Of a DNA stretch of 64,000 bases, positions 44,943 through 54,890 are shown in pieces. Numbering within the stretch: the stretch's first letter is position 1; each line of letters starts with the position of its first letter. The notes under the pieces are model-generated. The model did no database searches, was not told where the DNA came from, and saw only the letters and a list, made by a program, of their open reading frames with translations. A program made the position numbers and the translations under genes. Source of the stretch: Corallincola holothuriorum (GTDB lineage Bacteria; Pseudomonadota; Gammaproteobacteria; Enterobacterales; Neiellaceae); NCBI RefSeq assembly GCF_003336225.1, contig NZ_QPID01000003.1, positions 310,001 to 374,000 of the forward strand, in the 5' to 3' direction.

Positions 44943-46010
44943 TTACAATTCCTTATAAAGAGTGTAATAACGCGCTGCAATGCTTTCGGGAGAATATTCA
45001 GCAAGACGTTCTAATGCGTTTTCGCAATACTGATTGCGCTTCTGCTCGTCTTCGATCAGTGTGATTAATGCCTGTTGAAGTTGTAAGGCATCACCGGGGG
45101 CGACTAATTTGCCTGTCTCTTCATCAGTAATCAGATCCGGAATGCCTCCTGCGTCACTGCCGATAACTGGAGTACCATGCTGCCATGCTTCAAGGATGGT
45201 TGACCCCAGTCCTTCAGATAGCGAAGGGAAAAGCAGGATATCAACCGCGGACAGATAACTGCCGATGTCTGTTTGATGACCAAGAAAGTCGACGTTGGTC
45301 AGCCCTTCAGCTTGCTTTTTTAACATCAATTCATCTGGGCCACTGCCAAGAAATAAAAACTGATACTGAGGGTGAGAGGCTTCGCATTGGCGCGCCACTT
45401 CAATCGTGACGTGATAGCCCTTGTGGTGAAGTAATTTGCCGATTTGGGCGATCAGAATTTTGTTTGGGTATCTATTTTTGATCTGTTGAACGGCATCAGG
45501 TTGCGCAGCAAAACCAGAATAACCGCTGGGAATGATAGTGGTATGTATGCTCTTATCAAGGATCTTTACCTGCTTAGCGATCGCACGACTCAAACAAGCA
45601 ACGACAGCTGCTTTTTTGTATATTTTTTTGGCTATCCATTGTTTCTTTACTGGATTGTCGACTCGCCGAGTAATGATATAGGGAAGGTTAAGTAATCTGG
45701 CTTGTATCGCACACCAGTAGGCGGCCTTGCCATCATGGGCATGAAAGAGCGTAGGTCTTATGCCACGGGGTGGGATACAAGAGAAAAGATGATGTCTGAC
45801 TTCGTGAACCGGAATACCGATGGCTTCAAACATCGGAAGTAATGGAGACCCTTTTAATAGTACAACGGATTGCTGTATGCCATGTTGCTTTAGTGCTTGC
45901 ACTAAATTAAACGTTTGCTGCTCGCCGCCGCTAAAGCCTCGGGCTAAATTGACGTGGCAGATATGCGGGCCGGCAGCATGAGGTTGATCCAGACCGTTAT
46001 CATTTAGCAT
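44943..46010 (-). CDS. Glycosyltransferase family 4
   Basis: This 355-residue GT-B enzyme has an N-terminal ARGFSGGEQQTFNLVQAL, a donor domain with LIAQIGKLLHHKGYHV, and the E-x7-E motif in EGLGSTILEAW. It overlaps the WavE-like gene by 11 nt. A 200-bp gene-free stretch separates it from the previous GT4. Confidence 0.88.
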   Translation of the reverse strand: MLNDNGLDQPHAAGPHICHVNLARGFSGGEQQTFNLVQALKQHGIQQSVVLLKGSPLLPMFEAIGIPVHEVRHHLFSCIPPRGIRPTLFHAHDGKAAYWCAIQARLLNLPYIITRRVDNPVKKQWIAKKIYKKAAVVACLSRAIAKQVKILDKSIHTTIIPSGYSGFAAQPDAVQQIKNRYPNKILIAQIGKLLHHKGYHVTIEVARQCEASHPQYQFLFLGSGPDELMLKKQAEGLTNVDFLGHQTDIGSYLSAVDILLFPSLSEGLGSTILEAWQHGTPVIGSDAGGIPDLITDEETGKLVAPGDALQLQQALITLIEDEQKRNQYCENALERLAEYSPESIAARYYTLYKEL

Positions 46011-47007
46011 TATTGAGCTTCTTTTTTAATCGCCATTTACCTTCCAACCATTTGCTGGATAAGAGTGCGCCTCGTAAGCATTTTGTTCTTAGCCAGTCCG
46101 CAGCATTACCGGGAATGTGGTGGCTAGGATCACAATATTTCTTGTACAGGCGTTGCCAAGCCAAATGATGTATGTAGGTGATGATGCTACCAATGCGGTT
46201 CGCTCGTTCACTGCCGCTAAATTTTGTATTCAATCCTAAACCAACCACTTCCGGCTCGCCGATGATGAGGTTGTTGGCGTAACACAGATCTGATTGGCGC
46301 TTTGATTTGGGGCTGTAGTCATGCAGGTGTTTAATTTGGATTGATGGGTCAAATCGCTGCAATGCTTTGAGCCAAAACTTTTGTGTGCAATCAGGCATAA
46401 AATAGGGGTAGCCGTCATGTTGCTCTTGGCCTTTGCGTGATTCGTCGTAGGGCAAATCATCAAACCAAGGTATATCCCAGAGCGCTAGCAAGTCTTCGGT
46501 CAGACCAAAGTAAAAGAAGTCGCAGGCATGGAACACGACCGGTAACCCTTTTGCGTAATCTCGGGTAAAAGTATTGTTCACTACGACGCGCTCTTTCAAG
46601 AAACAGCATTCATCAGCGCGCTTCGGAAATTTCTGCTGTAGCTTCTTGCAAGCATCGCTGGTGAGAAAGTTATCTGAACGTAACTTCATCGCGTAACGGG
46701 TTTTCACCTGCTTTAAGCCATTAAGGGTGGAAACAAGTTGGCGATTGTTATTGGTTTTATCAGCACTGCCATCGGCACGATAACGATTGATGTTTGGCCC
46801 CGGATCGTCATTCAATAGTAACTCATCAAAATCCAGACCTTCTGTGGGCTGTCCTTTCCAAGTGGATAACAGGATGTGCGCGCCAGGTAGATGCTTACGC
46901 ACGCTAGCTAGAGAACGTACGGTGATCCCTTCGTCCATATTACGGTCAGGAGAGGCTTGTACCGGCCCCTGAACAACCACTGTGATATCTTGGTTTGCGA
47001 TGGTCAT
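46000..47007 (-). CDS. WavE-family LPS core biosynthesis protein
   Basis: The 335-residue product starts ITVVVQGPVQ and contains HILLSTWKGQPTEGLDFDEL and MKLRSDNFLTSD, features of the WavE family known from the Vibrio cholerae core-oligosaccharide cluster. It has a GT-A-like DxD-type segment (RSDN). It is presumed to be a glycosyltransferase; the exact linkage is unknown. Confidence 0.85.
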   Translation of the reverse strand: MTIANQDITVVVQGPVQASPDRNMDEGITVRSLASVRKHLPGAHILLSTWKGQPTEGLDFDELLLNDDPGPNINRYRADGSADKTNNNRQLVSTLNGLKQVKTRYAMKLRSDNFLTSDACKKLQQKFPKRADECCFLKERVVVNNTFTRDYAKGLPVVFHACDFFYFGLTEDLLALWDIPWFDDLPYDESRKGQEQHDGYPYFMPDCTQKFWLKALQRFDPSIQIKHLHDYSPKSKRQSDLCYANNLIIGEPEVVGLGLNTKFSGSERANRIGSIITYIHHLAWQRLYKKYCDPSHHIPGNAADWLRTKCLRGALLSSKWLEGKWRLKKKLNNAK

Positions 47008-47021
47008 TTAGTTATCACTTG

Positions 47022-47744
47022 TTATTTGGCCAAAAACTCATCGTATTCCGCAGGTACACCGCAAAAGATCACTTGTTGACGTTCAATGAGCTGATATTGG
47101 ATCAGTTTATTCTGGGTGATCAATCGGTTATATAACGGTGCGACATATAGCTCGCCATTCTTTAACGAGGATGCGGGGCTAGTTGCTTCGGCTGTAAACG
47201 CTGACAGAAAGTCTGCTGCGTTGGCGAAATAATAAAGCCCATCGCTGCATAGGTCCGAGATCGGCTTTTTCTCCGCTGTCTCAACGACTTTTAAACTATC
47301 TGGCGCAGCAGGGCGAGCGTAGGACCAGTTGTCGCCGTCGCCTTGAAAAACCTCGAGATAGCCATCCACTTCTCCAATGAAGTCGGGAAAGCGGAAGTCA
47401 GGACGGAATGTGTCAATATTAAAGATGGTGATTTCGCCTGATGATATTCCTGCCTCTTTCAGGCCCAAAGCAACGGTTTCTGCTTGGCCACGGGTTTCTC
47501 TGTCCAAAACAATACATCGCCAATCCGCAATACCAAGTGCGTTACAGCGGTCAGCGATAAATGCGGGCGTATCGTAATCACTGCGGCAAATGAATAGAAA
47601 AGGCTGTTGCTGAAAATAGTGATTAAAGCTTTCAACGGCATGATCAAATAACGGCTTTCCGTGGCCTGGCAGCATGTATTTGGGCTGCGTATAACCGGCT
47701 TTAAAAAAGCGGGAGCTCAGCCCCGCCATCGGTATCACAATCAT
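47022..47744 (-). CDS. Sugar nucleotidyltransferase-like protein
   Basis: The 240-residue product begins MIVIPMAGLSSRFFKAGYTQ and continues PKYMLPGHGKPLFDHAVES, the NTP-transferase signature (x-G-x-x-S-R-F ... P-K). FNIDTFRPDF provides a likely metal-binding Asp. It should activate a sugar phosphate or other phosphorylated group with an NTP. It is immediately downstream of the fused gene at 47745 (no gap), which hints at a joint pathway. Confidence 0.82.
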   Translation of the reverse strand: MIVIPMAGLSSRFFKAGYTQPKYMLPGHGKPLFDHAVESFNHYFQQQPFLFICRSDYDTPAFIADRCNALGIADWRCIVLDRETRGQAETVALGLKEAGISSGEITIFNIDTFRPDFRFPDFIGEVDGYLEVFQGDGDNWSYARPAAPDSLKVVETAEKKPISDLCSDGLYYFANAADFLSAFTAEATSPASSLKNGELYVAPLYNRLITQNKLIQYQLIERQQVIFCGVPAEYDEFLAK

Positions 47745-49343
47745 CTATTTTGTCTCCGCAAGCGATAGTGCTTGTAAGCGTTGATAAAGGCGCAGGGCAT
47801 TCGCCAGCAAAGCCATCTGTCGCCGTTCATCATCATTGTGGAGTGGCAACATCGAAAGAAACAGGTGTACTTGCATCGCCAATAATTGCTGCTCGTTGCG
47901 ACCTAGTCCTTGTGCACTGCGGGTTAAGAACAACGCTTCTACTTGGTCATGGGTCTCTGTCGTGGGCAGGTTGAACTCAAGCGAGTAACCATCCTGTGTC
48001 AGCTGGTAGTAGCCAGCGATAATAAAGTCGTAACGACCCACCACAGAATGGGCAAATTTGGCCAGGTCATAATCGGGATTGCCGTAAACGGTTAGGTTGT
48101 CTTTGTTATCTAGCCCTCGAGGGTCGATCACTTTGATTTGCTGGCTACGGAAGTCATATAAGATATTGCTAAAGCAGAGGTCGCCGTGAACGATAGTGCC
48201 ACTGCTAGCAGCTGGGATAGCGTCAAGGGCGTTTGCTGCTATCTGATTTAAGTTAGGGAGCGGTTTGCCGTTTAAATGCCAAGGGTGGTTAAGATCGATT
48301 CTGTTTTCTTTAGCAAACAAAGCTAAGCGCTCGGTCGTTTTGTCACCAAAGAGCTTTGCTGGCGCTATTTCTGTGTCTTCAGGAGCGACATGCTGACGGC
48401 ACTGCATAAAAAAGTCTAAGCAGGCTGTGCCGATACGCCGCCAAACAAAGGCGGGCAGATTGCCAAATACCCACATCTCGTTAAGGCTGGTGAGGTACAG
48501 ATATTCAATGGCGTACCCTGGCTGCTCATCATCGTCTAAAGCGCCAAGGTAATTGGGGGTAAAGCGTTTCAATTCGGTCGGTAAACTGGCAAACCAATGG
48601 GCTTCGGCACGCATCTTTTGACGTTTATGACTGCGTTTTTGTACCACTCCGTTCTCGATCGCCATCTGGTTAAACACGCGGGTGGTGGATACGTGTGTTT
48701 TCGAGCGGTAGTAGGTATGTAAGTGGCCAAAATCAAACCATTCTTGGCATTCAAGTGGCTTTAATGGTTTGGCAGCCGCATAGCGGTTAATGCCATCAAT
48801 AAAATTGCCACGCGCACGGGTGATGGATTGAATCAATAAGCGGGCATCCGAGAATGAGAAGTAGCCATTGACGACAGACTCCGCCCGCCTAGTGACTAGA
48901 TCGCTTTCTTGTAACTGACTGAGCGGAGGCGTTTGCTCACTGTCATAAATAGCCCACGCATAATTATCATCAACTGGGCTTAGGGTGATGATATCCTCAG
49001 CTTCGGTGGGGAGATCATATATCAGCGTATCACCATGAAGAATACGAATTGGGCCGTTGGCATGGCCTAGTAAGTTCAACGCGCATATTACCGACTCGCC
49101 GAGGCTTAATCCCTCGGGTAAAAACAGCGGTTCAATATTCAGTTGTTCTAGGATCCGGCGGTCATACTCGGGTAGTTCAAACGCTTCCGGTAGAGAAAGG
49201 ACAATACGTTCATTGGCCGGCAGTACTTCGCGTTGATAGCGGTAGAGTCGACGATTGCCTACAGGCAAGAATGCGGGAGGCAAACGGCCAAATTCAGATG
49301 AAAACTCTTGCCCTATGTAGGCTGCGGAGGTGATTAGGAACAT
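47745..49343 (-). CDS. Fusion of nucleotidyltransferase-like and APH/choline-kinase-like domains
   Basis: The product has 532 residues. The N-terminal half (about 1-220) resembles a sugar nucleotidyltransferase (AFLPVGNRRLYRYQ; ILHGDTLIYDLP). The C-terminal half is an aminoglycoside/choline-kinase-type domain with catalytic VHGDLCFSNILYD and IKVIDPRG. It could phosphorylate and then activate a small alcohol or sugar for decoration of LPS. It overlaps the HAD phosphatase gene by 10 nt, so three consecutive genes form one module. Confidence 0.8.
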   Translation of the reverse strand: MFLITSAAYIGQEFSSEFGRLPPAFLPVGNRRLYRYQREVLPANERIVLSLPEAFELPEYDRRILEQLNIEPLFLPEGLSLGESVICALNLLGHANGPIRILHGDTLIYDLPTEAEDIITLSPVDDNYAWAIYDSEQTPPLSQLQESDLVTRRAESVVNGYFSFSDARLLIQSITRARGNFIDGINRYAAAKPLKPLECQEWFDFGHLHTYYRSKTHVSTTRVFNQMAIENGVVQKRSHKRQKMRAEAHWFASLPTELKRFTPNYLGALDDDEQPGYAIEYLYLTSLNEMWVFGNLPAFVWRRIGTACLDFFMQCRQHVAPEDTEIAPAKLFGDKTTERLALFAKENRIDLNHPWHLNGKPLPNLNQIAANALDAIPAASSGTIVHGDLCFSNILYDFRSQQIKVIDPRGLDNKDNLTVYGNPDYDLAKFAHSVVGRYDFIIAGYYQLTQDGYSLEFNLPTTETHDQVEALFLTRSAQGLGRNEQQLLAMQVHLFLSMLPLHNDDERRQMALLANALRLYQRLQALSLAETK

Positions 49344-49717
49344 GCGTTCTTTTCTTCTTCCAGCAGTTGATGGATCTCTTGCTCAGTCAGCTTGGCAAAC
49401 TCCGATGGGCGAATCGATTTATCGTCAACATAGAAACCGTCAAAGCCACACCAGGGCTTACCTACAATGACTTCGTCGTAAGGCACGTTATGTCGTTCTA
49501 ACCATTCCAGAATGATGGGCAGGGTGTGCACGTTAATTTTGCCGACGTTGCCTTCGTAAGTACGCATGTTGCGTGCGGTATGGATGACAATTTCGAAGCC
49601 TTGTTCTCGATACTGCTTTAGCTTGTTTACTACTGCCGCGTTCGGTGAGACATTTTTATAGTCACTGGTTTCAGCAGAAGTGATGGTGCCATCTAAATCA
49701 ATAACGATACGCTTCAT
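49334..49717 (-). CDS. HAD-family phosphatase of capsule/LPS biosynthesis type
   Basis: The 127-residue product has HAD motif I (VIDLDGTIT), motif II (IHTARNM), a Lys in VGKPWCGFDG and motif IV (FYVDDKSIRP). It matches small HAD proteins found in capsule or LPS loci. It starts the minus-strand operon that continues to 47022, and is divergent from the GT4 at 49872. Confidence 0.87.
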   Translation of the reverse strand: MKRIVIDLDGTITSAETSDYKNVSPNAAVVNKLKQYREQGFEIVIHTARNMRTYEGNVGKINVHTLPIILEWLERHNVPYDEVIVGKPWCGFDGFYVDDKSIRPSEFAKLTEQEIHQLLEEEKNACS

Positions 49718-49871
49718 ACAATCCTCATATTAGACAGCCAGGGCAAACCAATGATCCCAGCGTTAGCTAAAGTCTAAGTTAAAAATGCCTAGTTGACGTT
49801 TAGAAAGCGTTATAATGCCACAACTTGGCGTTGCCAAGGTATGATAAAACGCATCAAAAGGGCTCCTCACT

Positions 49872-50969
49872 ATGGCATTAAAGCTGCTCATTATCAGTTC
49901 TTATAAAGACACTTGGAACAGTGTGCGGCCTGAAGCCGAGATCTTCATTGGTATGGCTAAACTTGGTGTTGATGTGACTTTGATGACGCAAGGTGATGCT
50001 GAATACGTACCGCGCTTTAGAGAGCATGGCGTTAAGATTATCGACTACCACCCGACCAAGAAATTTCAGTGGAGCGCGATTAAACGCATTCGTTCGGAGC
50101 TCAAACTTGGTGGTTACGATGCTGTGTATATGTTTAACAACAAGGCGATCACCAACGCATTGTTTGCTGCTATTGGCTTACCCGCCAAAATGGTAAGTTA
50201 CCGAGGCCAGACCGGTAACATTTATCGCTATGATCCCACTTGTTACTTAACTCATCTTCATCCTCGTTTGGACGGCATTATTTGTGTGGCCAATGCGGTG
50301 CGCGACGACCTTCGTCAGTATGCGTATGTCGCTGATGATAACGTGGTTACTGTTTATAAAGGACACAGCTTGGACTGGTATCAGGACGAGCCGGTAGATC
50401 TGGCGGAATTCAACATCCCGGCAGATGCTTTTGTGGTGGGCTGTGTGGCTAATGCTCGTCCGCGTAAAGGGTTGCCTGTGCTAATTGAGGCGACACATAA
50501 GCTACCAGAAAACAGTGATATTCATATTCTGTTGGTGGGTGGGGGGATGGATACGCCGGAAGTAAGACAGCTGATTGATGCTAGTCCGATGGCTGACCGG
50601 ATACATCTGGCGGGTTTTCGCAGAGACGCTCCTGCGATAATTGCAGCATGTAATGTATCGGCATTGCCTTCGACTAAAAGGGAAGGGCTACCGAAGACAG
50701 TGATTGAGGCCATGGTTTATGAAGTAGCGCCTGTCGTCGCCGATACTGGCGGTAGTGCGGAGCTGGTTGTTGATGGTGATAGTGGATTAGTTGTGCCCCC
50801 CGGTGATAGTCAAGCATTGGCTGATGCCATCGCAAAGTTATGGCATGATCCAACGTTCTGTAAGCAGATGGGGATCCGCGCCAAGCAGCGTATTACTGAA
50901 CATTTTCATACCGATCTGGCCGCTCTTCAGACCAAAGAGTATTTCGAAAAGCTGATTGACAAAGCATAA
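49872..50969 (+). CDS. Glycosyltransferase family 4
   Basis: This 365-residue GT-B enzyme has a donor domain from VVGCVANARPRKGLPVLIEA, and the E-x7-E motif appears as REGLPKTVIEAM. It is the only plus-strand gene of note in the LPS cluster. It probably contributes to the core oligosaccharide. Confidence 0.87.
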   Translation: MALKLLIISSYKDTWNSVRPEAEIFIGMAKLGVDVTLMTQGDAEYVPRFREHGVKIIDYHPTKKFQWSAIKRIRSELKLGGYDAVYMFNNKAITNALFAAIGLPAKMVSYRGQTGNIYRYDPTCYLTHLHPRLDGIICVANAVRDDLRQYAYVADDNVVTVYKGHSLDWYQDEPVDLAEFNIPADAFVVGCVANARPRKGLPVLIEATHKLPENSDIHILLVGGGMDTPEVRQLIDASPMADRIHLAGFRRDAPAIIAACNVSALPSTKREGLPKTVIEAMVYEVAPVVADTGGSAELVVDGDSGLVVPPGDSQALADAIAKLWHDPTFCKQMGIRAKQRITEHFHTDLAALQTKEYFEKLIDKA

Positions 50970-51020
50970 AACCAACGCTTAAATGTAAATGGGAATCATT
51001 TGCGTTTGGGTGAGGTGGGT

Positions 51021-51290
51021 ATGTTTCATATCGATGCCAGATTGGAGCAGGGGGTGGCAGTCGTGACCATAGCTAACGCCATCACCGGCTGTACATGCCT
51101 TTGTTGGCGAGAAGATAAGGTCTCAGATCCTGCTCAGTGGCGTGCCATTAAACCCCTCTTTCAACAACTCATGTTGCTGTCGTGTCTCGAGGATTCTTTA
51201 ACACCAATAGTCGCTGGGCATCAATCTGCTAGAGAGCAACAAGTTATTAATCTTGACGATTTAATATCCACAGAGCCAAGTACTTATTGA
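51021..51290 (+). CDS. Small uncharacterised protein
   Basis: From ATG 51021 (GAGGTGGGT upstream) the product has 89 residues, soluble, with a Cys-rich patch (GCTCLCW). Codon use looks normal. Its last 44 bp overlap the convergent GT2 gene. I do not recognise a family, and it may not be a real gene. Confidence 0.4.
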   Translation: MFHIDARLEQGVAVVTIANAITGCTCLCWREDKVSDPAQWRAIKPLFQQLMLLSCLEDSLTPIVAGHQSAREQQVINLDDLISTEPSTY

Positions 51291-52011
51291 ACACATAGTG
51301 ACTGGATTGAAATGCGAGTAGTAGGCCGTGTTTGCCATCGAGAAAGCCGCGTTGGATCAGATACTTCTTTAGAAAACTCGCTAGACTATGGCCCAGTATG
51401 CCCACCACAGTGGTTCGCTTTCCTTTAGCATGTTTTTGCTTGGCCCAGTCATTCGAGTACCGCAGCGATTTGGCCATATAGTCATGAAAGTCATCAGCGG
51501 TATAGTGCAGTAGATCCCCCGATAGTGGGCGGACTTTATCTTTACTTACCAATACCTTTTCATGCACCAACGCGTCATCGTAGTGAAAACGGTTGGTGGC
51601 GTAGAGTCGCACAACACGATCTGGATACCAGCCGCTATGACGAATGAAGCGTCCAAAAAAATCGGTTAGACGATTGATGCTGTATGCGTAATTTGGATCT
51701 GCATTGGTCAATAGATGATTGATTGAGTGTTGAAGTTCTTTTGTCACAACTTCATCACTATCCAACCATAACAGCCAATCGCAGGTTACCAATTTTTGGG
51801 CTGCTTGTCGTTGTGGTCCAAACCCAGGCCATGCCTTACTGGCGTGGACGACTGCGCCAGCAGCTTTCGCTATTTCAAGCGTGTCATCGGTGCTGCCGCT
51901 ATCTAGGATCACAACCTGATCGGCCCAACTAACACTTGCTAGAGCTTCTGCAAAGCGAGGGCCAGCATTTTTGGTGATCATCGCGACAGCTAGCGTTGCT
52001 CGCTCACTCAT
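51247..52011 (-). CDS. Glycosyltransferase family 2, WaaE/KdtX-like
   Basis: The 254-residue product has the GT2 start VAMITKNAGPRFAEAL and VILDSGSTDDTLEIA, with the DxD in LWLDSDEVV. It resembles WaaE/KdtX, which adds a beta-1,4-glucose to the inner core heptose. It overlaps waaF by 4 nt. Confidence 0.88.
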   Translation of the reverse strand: MSERATLAVAMITKNAGPRFAEALASVSWADQVVILDSGSTDDTLEIAKAAGAVVHASKAWPGFGPQRQAAQKLVTCDWLLWLDSDEVVTKELQHSINHLLTNADPNYAYSINRLTDFFGRFIRHSGWYPDRVVRLYATNRFHYDDALVHEKVLVSKDKVRPLSGDLLHYTADDFHDYMAKSLRYSNDWAKQKHAKGKRTTVVGILGHSLASFLKKYLIQRGFLDGKHGLLLAFQSSHYVFNKYLALWILNRQD

Positions 52012-53078
52012 TGTTCAGTCTTACCATGTGTCGATTCGATTTCTGAAGGCTGCGGCTCGGAATGGCAGATTGTATTGAGAACCTGTTCAACTGAGATATC
52101 TTTTAGGCAGTTGTAATGCCCCAGTGGGCAGGTTTTTTTGAAGCAGGGTGAGCAATCGATCCCCAGATAGATTATCTGTTTGTTCTCACTTAGCGGTGGT
52201 GTGAATTCCGGGCTAGAGGAGCCATAAATGGCGACAGTAAAAACCCCTGTCGCTGCAGCCACATGCATTAAGCCTGAATCGTGGCTGACCACAGCATCAG
52301 CCATGCTGAATAGATCAATGGTATCGGCCAGTTTAGTTTTGCCACAAAAATTGTATAGATGTGGCAGGCCGGCCGGGGCTATCTGTTCGGCTGCGGCCAT
52401 CTCTTTGGGCGAGCCTAATACCCAAACCTGGTAGCCTTTGGCGACCAATTGCTGTGCCAGTTCGGCGTGATATTCCACTGGCCACTGCTTGGCCGGGCCA
52501 TATTCTGCGCCTGGGCAGATACAAACTATCGGCCGTTCGGTGGACAGCTCATGTTGGTTCATTAATGCAAAGCGATTCTCAGTGTTGGTCTCCAACGCTG
52601 GTGGTAGTATCTGATAGTTCTCTGTTGCGGCTTGTTCCGGAGTCAGCCCCAATGATAAGAAGCGTTTCACTGTCATATCATTGATTTTGCCATCAACCAC
52701 TGTCGGCTTGCGCTTTCTGACATCGGTGAGAAGCCAGCTTCTCAGCTCGCCACCGAAACCTACCCGGACAGGGATCTCTGCGTAATAGGGAACCAGAGCC
52801 GATTTGAATGAACGGGGCAAAATAATCGCTTTATCATAGTTGCGTTCCCTCAGGCTTTTACCCAGAGCACGTCGTCCCGAGAACGCGAATTCGCCATGAC
52901 CAAATGGCAGATCTATGGTGTCGTTGACCTCTGGCATTCGTTGCAAAATAGGCAAAGAAAACGTCGGGGCGACCACATCAATGATGGCTTCGGCATCATC
53001 CTGTTGCAGCTGCTTAAACAAGCTTTGGGCCATCACCATGTCACCGACCCACGCGGGGCCAACTACAAGATATTTCAT
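52008..53078 (-). CDS. waaF: ADP-heptose:LPS heptosyltransferase II
   Basis: This 356-residue GT9 enzyme starts VVGPAWVGDMVMAQSLF. The conserved CPGAEYGPAKQWP and VSHDSGLMHVAAATGVFTVAIYGSS motifs are typical of WaaF. It transfers the second heptose of the inner core. hldD follows 23 nt upstream on the same strand, giving the hldD-waaF pair. Confidence 0.94.
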   Translation of the reverse strand: MKYLVVGPAWVGDMVMAQSLFKQLQQDDAEAIIDVVAPTFSLPILQRMPEVNDTIDLPFGHGEFAFSGRRALGKSLRERNYDKAIILPRSFKSALVPYYAEIPVRVGFGGELRSWLLTDVRKRKPTVVDGKINDMTVKRFLSLGLTPEQAATENYQILPPALETNTENRFALMNQHELSTERPIVCICPGAEYGPAKQWPVEYHAELAQQLVAKGYQVWVLGSPKEMAAAEQIAPAGLPHLYNFCGKTKLADTIDLFSMADAVVSHDSGLMHVAAATGVFTVAIYGSSSPEFTPPLSENKQIIYLGIDCSPCFKKTCPLGHYNCLKDISVEQVLNTICHSEPQPSEIESTHGKTEQ

Positions 53079-53101
53079 GTTTTTCTGCGTTCTCCGCGAA
53101 C

Positions 53102-54058
53102 TTATTTATTCAACCAGGCCAGGTATTCAGCTACGCCTTGGGCGACGGTTTTAAATGGTTTGTTATAACCGATGGAGCGTAACAGTCCCATATCGGCTTC
53201 GGTAAAGCTTTGATAGCGACCTTTGAGGTGTGCGGGGAAAGGGATGTATTCCACTTTGCCTTGACCATGGTAATTGATGACCGCTTCGGCAACCGCCTGA
53301 AATGGCTCTGCGGCACCGGTACCCAAGTTGTAGATGCCAGAGGGCGCTTGTTCTTTCCAGCACCATAAATTGACGTCGCAGACATCGCTGACATAAACGA
53401 AATCACGGGTTTGCCCACCGTCACCATAGCCATCACAGCCTTCAAACAGTTTCGGATTCTCGCCAGCGAGCACCTGATTGTTCAGGTGGAAGGCCACACT
53501 GGCCATACTGGCTTTGTGCTGCTCTCTCGGGCCATAGACATTGAAATAGCGGAAGCCAATTACCTGGCTATCAATCTCCGGCAACAACTGGCGCACGTAT
53601 TGGTCAAACAGAAACTTGGAGTAGCCGTAAACATTGAGCGGCTTCTCATTGGCGCGGTCCTCTTTGAAGACCGGCCCCATACCATAGACTGATGCCGACG
53701 AGGCATAGAGGAACGGGATACGTCGCTCAAGGCAGTAATGCAGTAGATCTTTAGAATACTGGTAGTTCACATCCATCATGAATTTACCATTCCACTCGGT
53801 GGTGGCTGAGCACGCACCCTCATGGAAAACCGCTTCCACATCACCGAAGTTCTCGCCGGAGACGATCATGCCGAGGAACTCATCTTTATCCATATAATCA
53901 GCGATCTCGCAGTCCACCAAGTTGGTAAACTTGGTGCCATCTTCCAGATCGTCGACCACGAGAATATCTTGGTAACCTGCTTGATTGAGGCTTTTTACCA
54001 GGTTACTACCGATAAAACCTGCGCCACCTGTGACAATAATCATCTGTTGTTCCGCCAA
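53102..54058 (-). CDS. hldD: ADP-L-glycero-D-manno-heptose 6-epimerase
   Basis: The 318-residue product (also called rfaD) has the Rossmann start [19 protein letters not shown], the Ser of YASSASVYG and the Tyr/Lys pair in YGYSKFLFD. The [14 protein letters not shown] block is characteristic of HldD. It makes the heptose donor used by waaF and the GT9 at 28461. Confidence 0.97.
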   Translation of the reverse strand: MAEQQMIIVTGGAGFIGSNLVKSLNQAGYQDILVVDDLEDGTKFTNLVDCEIADYMDKDEFLGMIVSGENFGDVEAVFHEGACSATTEWNGKFMMDVNYQYSKDLLHYCLERRIPFLYASSASVYGMGPVFKEDRANEKPLNVYGYSKFLFDQYVRQLLPEIDSQVIGFRYFNVYGPREQHKASMASVAFHLNNQVLAGENPKLFEGCDGYGDGGQTRDFVYVSDVCDVNLWCWKEQAPSGIYNLGTGAAEPFQAVAEAVINYHGQGKVEYIPFPAHLKGRYQSFTEADMGLLRSIGYNKPFKTVAQGVAEYLAWLNK

Positions 54059-54194
54059 ACTGTTAACTAAATCAGGATTATGACTATCTATTTTGCCTCA
54101 AGTGCCGCTCCAGAGGAAAATAAGTCTGCCGTCGGTAGTTTAGCCGAACGGACGATGTTCAGGGATGTAAACACGCTAACGGCGATCCAAAAGA

Positions 54195-54863
54195 ATGAAA
54201 ACTAAAGACCGTATCATTCAAGCCAGTCTTGAATTGTTCAATAAGCATGGCGAGCGCGCCATGACTACCAATCATATAGCAGCGCATTTAGGTATTAGCC
54301 CTGGCAACCTTTATTACCATTTTAGGAATAAAGAAGACATCATTCGCCGCATATTTAAAGAATATGTCGCACATATAGGTCGTAGTTTTCAGCCCCGTGA
54401 TGATGGTAATGTTTCGCTTGAAGTGATGATGACCTACCTCGATGAGATCTTCGAGAGCATGTGGCGTTTTCGCTTCTTCTATAGCAATCTGCCTGAGCTG
54501 CTGAGTCGTGATCCTGAATTGCAGATCCAATACCTGCCGTTACAGGAAAAATTGGCGCAGCGGGTGATCGCGATTTTGTCGATGCTGAAGCAGGCGGGGG
54601 CACTGAATGTCGAAGAGCAAGATCTTGAAGACTTGGCACATACGGTAAAGATCGTCGTCACCTTCTGGATCAGCTACCAAACCACGCAAGCCCCAGAGGA
54701 ACAGATCACCAAAGCCACTATTTATCATGGCGTTTTAAAGGTGCTGTTTATTCTCAAACCCTATTTTGCAGAAGAGTACCTGCCATCCCTGGAGCGCTTG
54801 CAAAAACACTATCGCAAGTTGGCCGACATCCGGCAGGAAGCGGAAAAAGTGGTGTTCCCTTAA
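54195..54863 (+). CDS. TetR-family regulator
   Basis: The 222-residue product has an N-terminal HTH (ITTNHIAAHLGISPGNLYYHF pattern at residues 21-43) and a helical ligand domain. It is divergent from hldD, with a short gap, and is followed 27 nt later by the sulfurtransferase gene in the same direction. The effector and targets are unknown. Confidence 0.9.
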   Translation: MKTKDRIIQASLELFNKHGERAMTTNHIAAHLGISPGNLYYHFRNKEDIIRRIFKEYVAHIGRSFQPRDDGNVSLEVMMTYLDEIFESMWRFRFFYSNLPELLSRDPELQIQYLPLQEKLAQRVIAILSMLKQAGALNVEEQDLEDLAHTVKIVVTFWISYQTTQAPEEQITKATIYHGVLKVLFILKPYFAEEYLPSLERLQKHYRKLADIRQEAEKVVFP

Positions 54864-54890
54864 TCTATTAGCTTTGCCAAGGAGTGTCCG

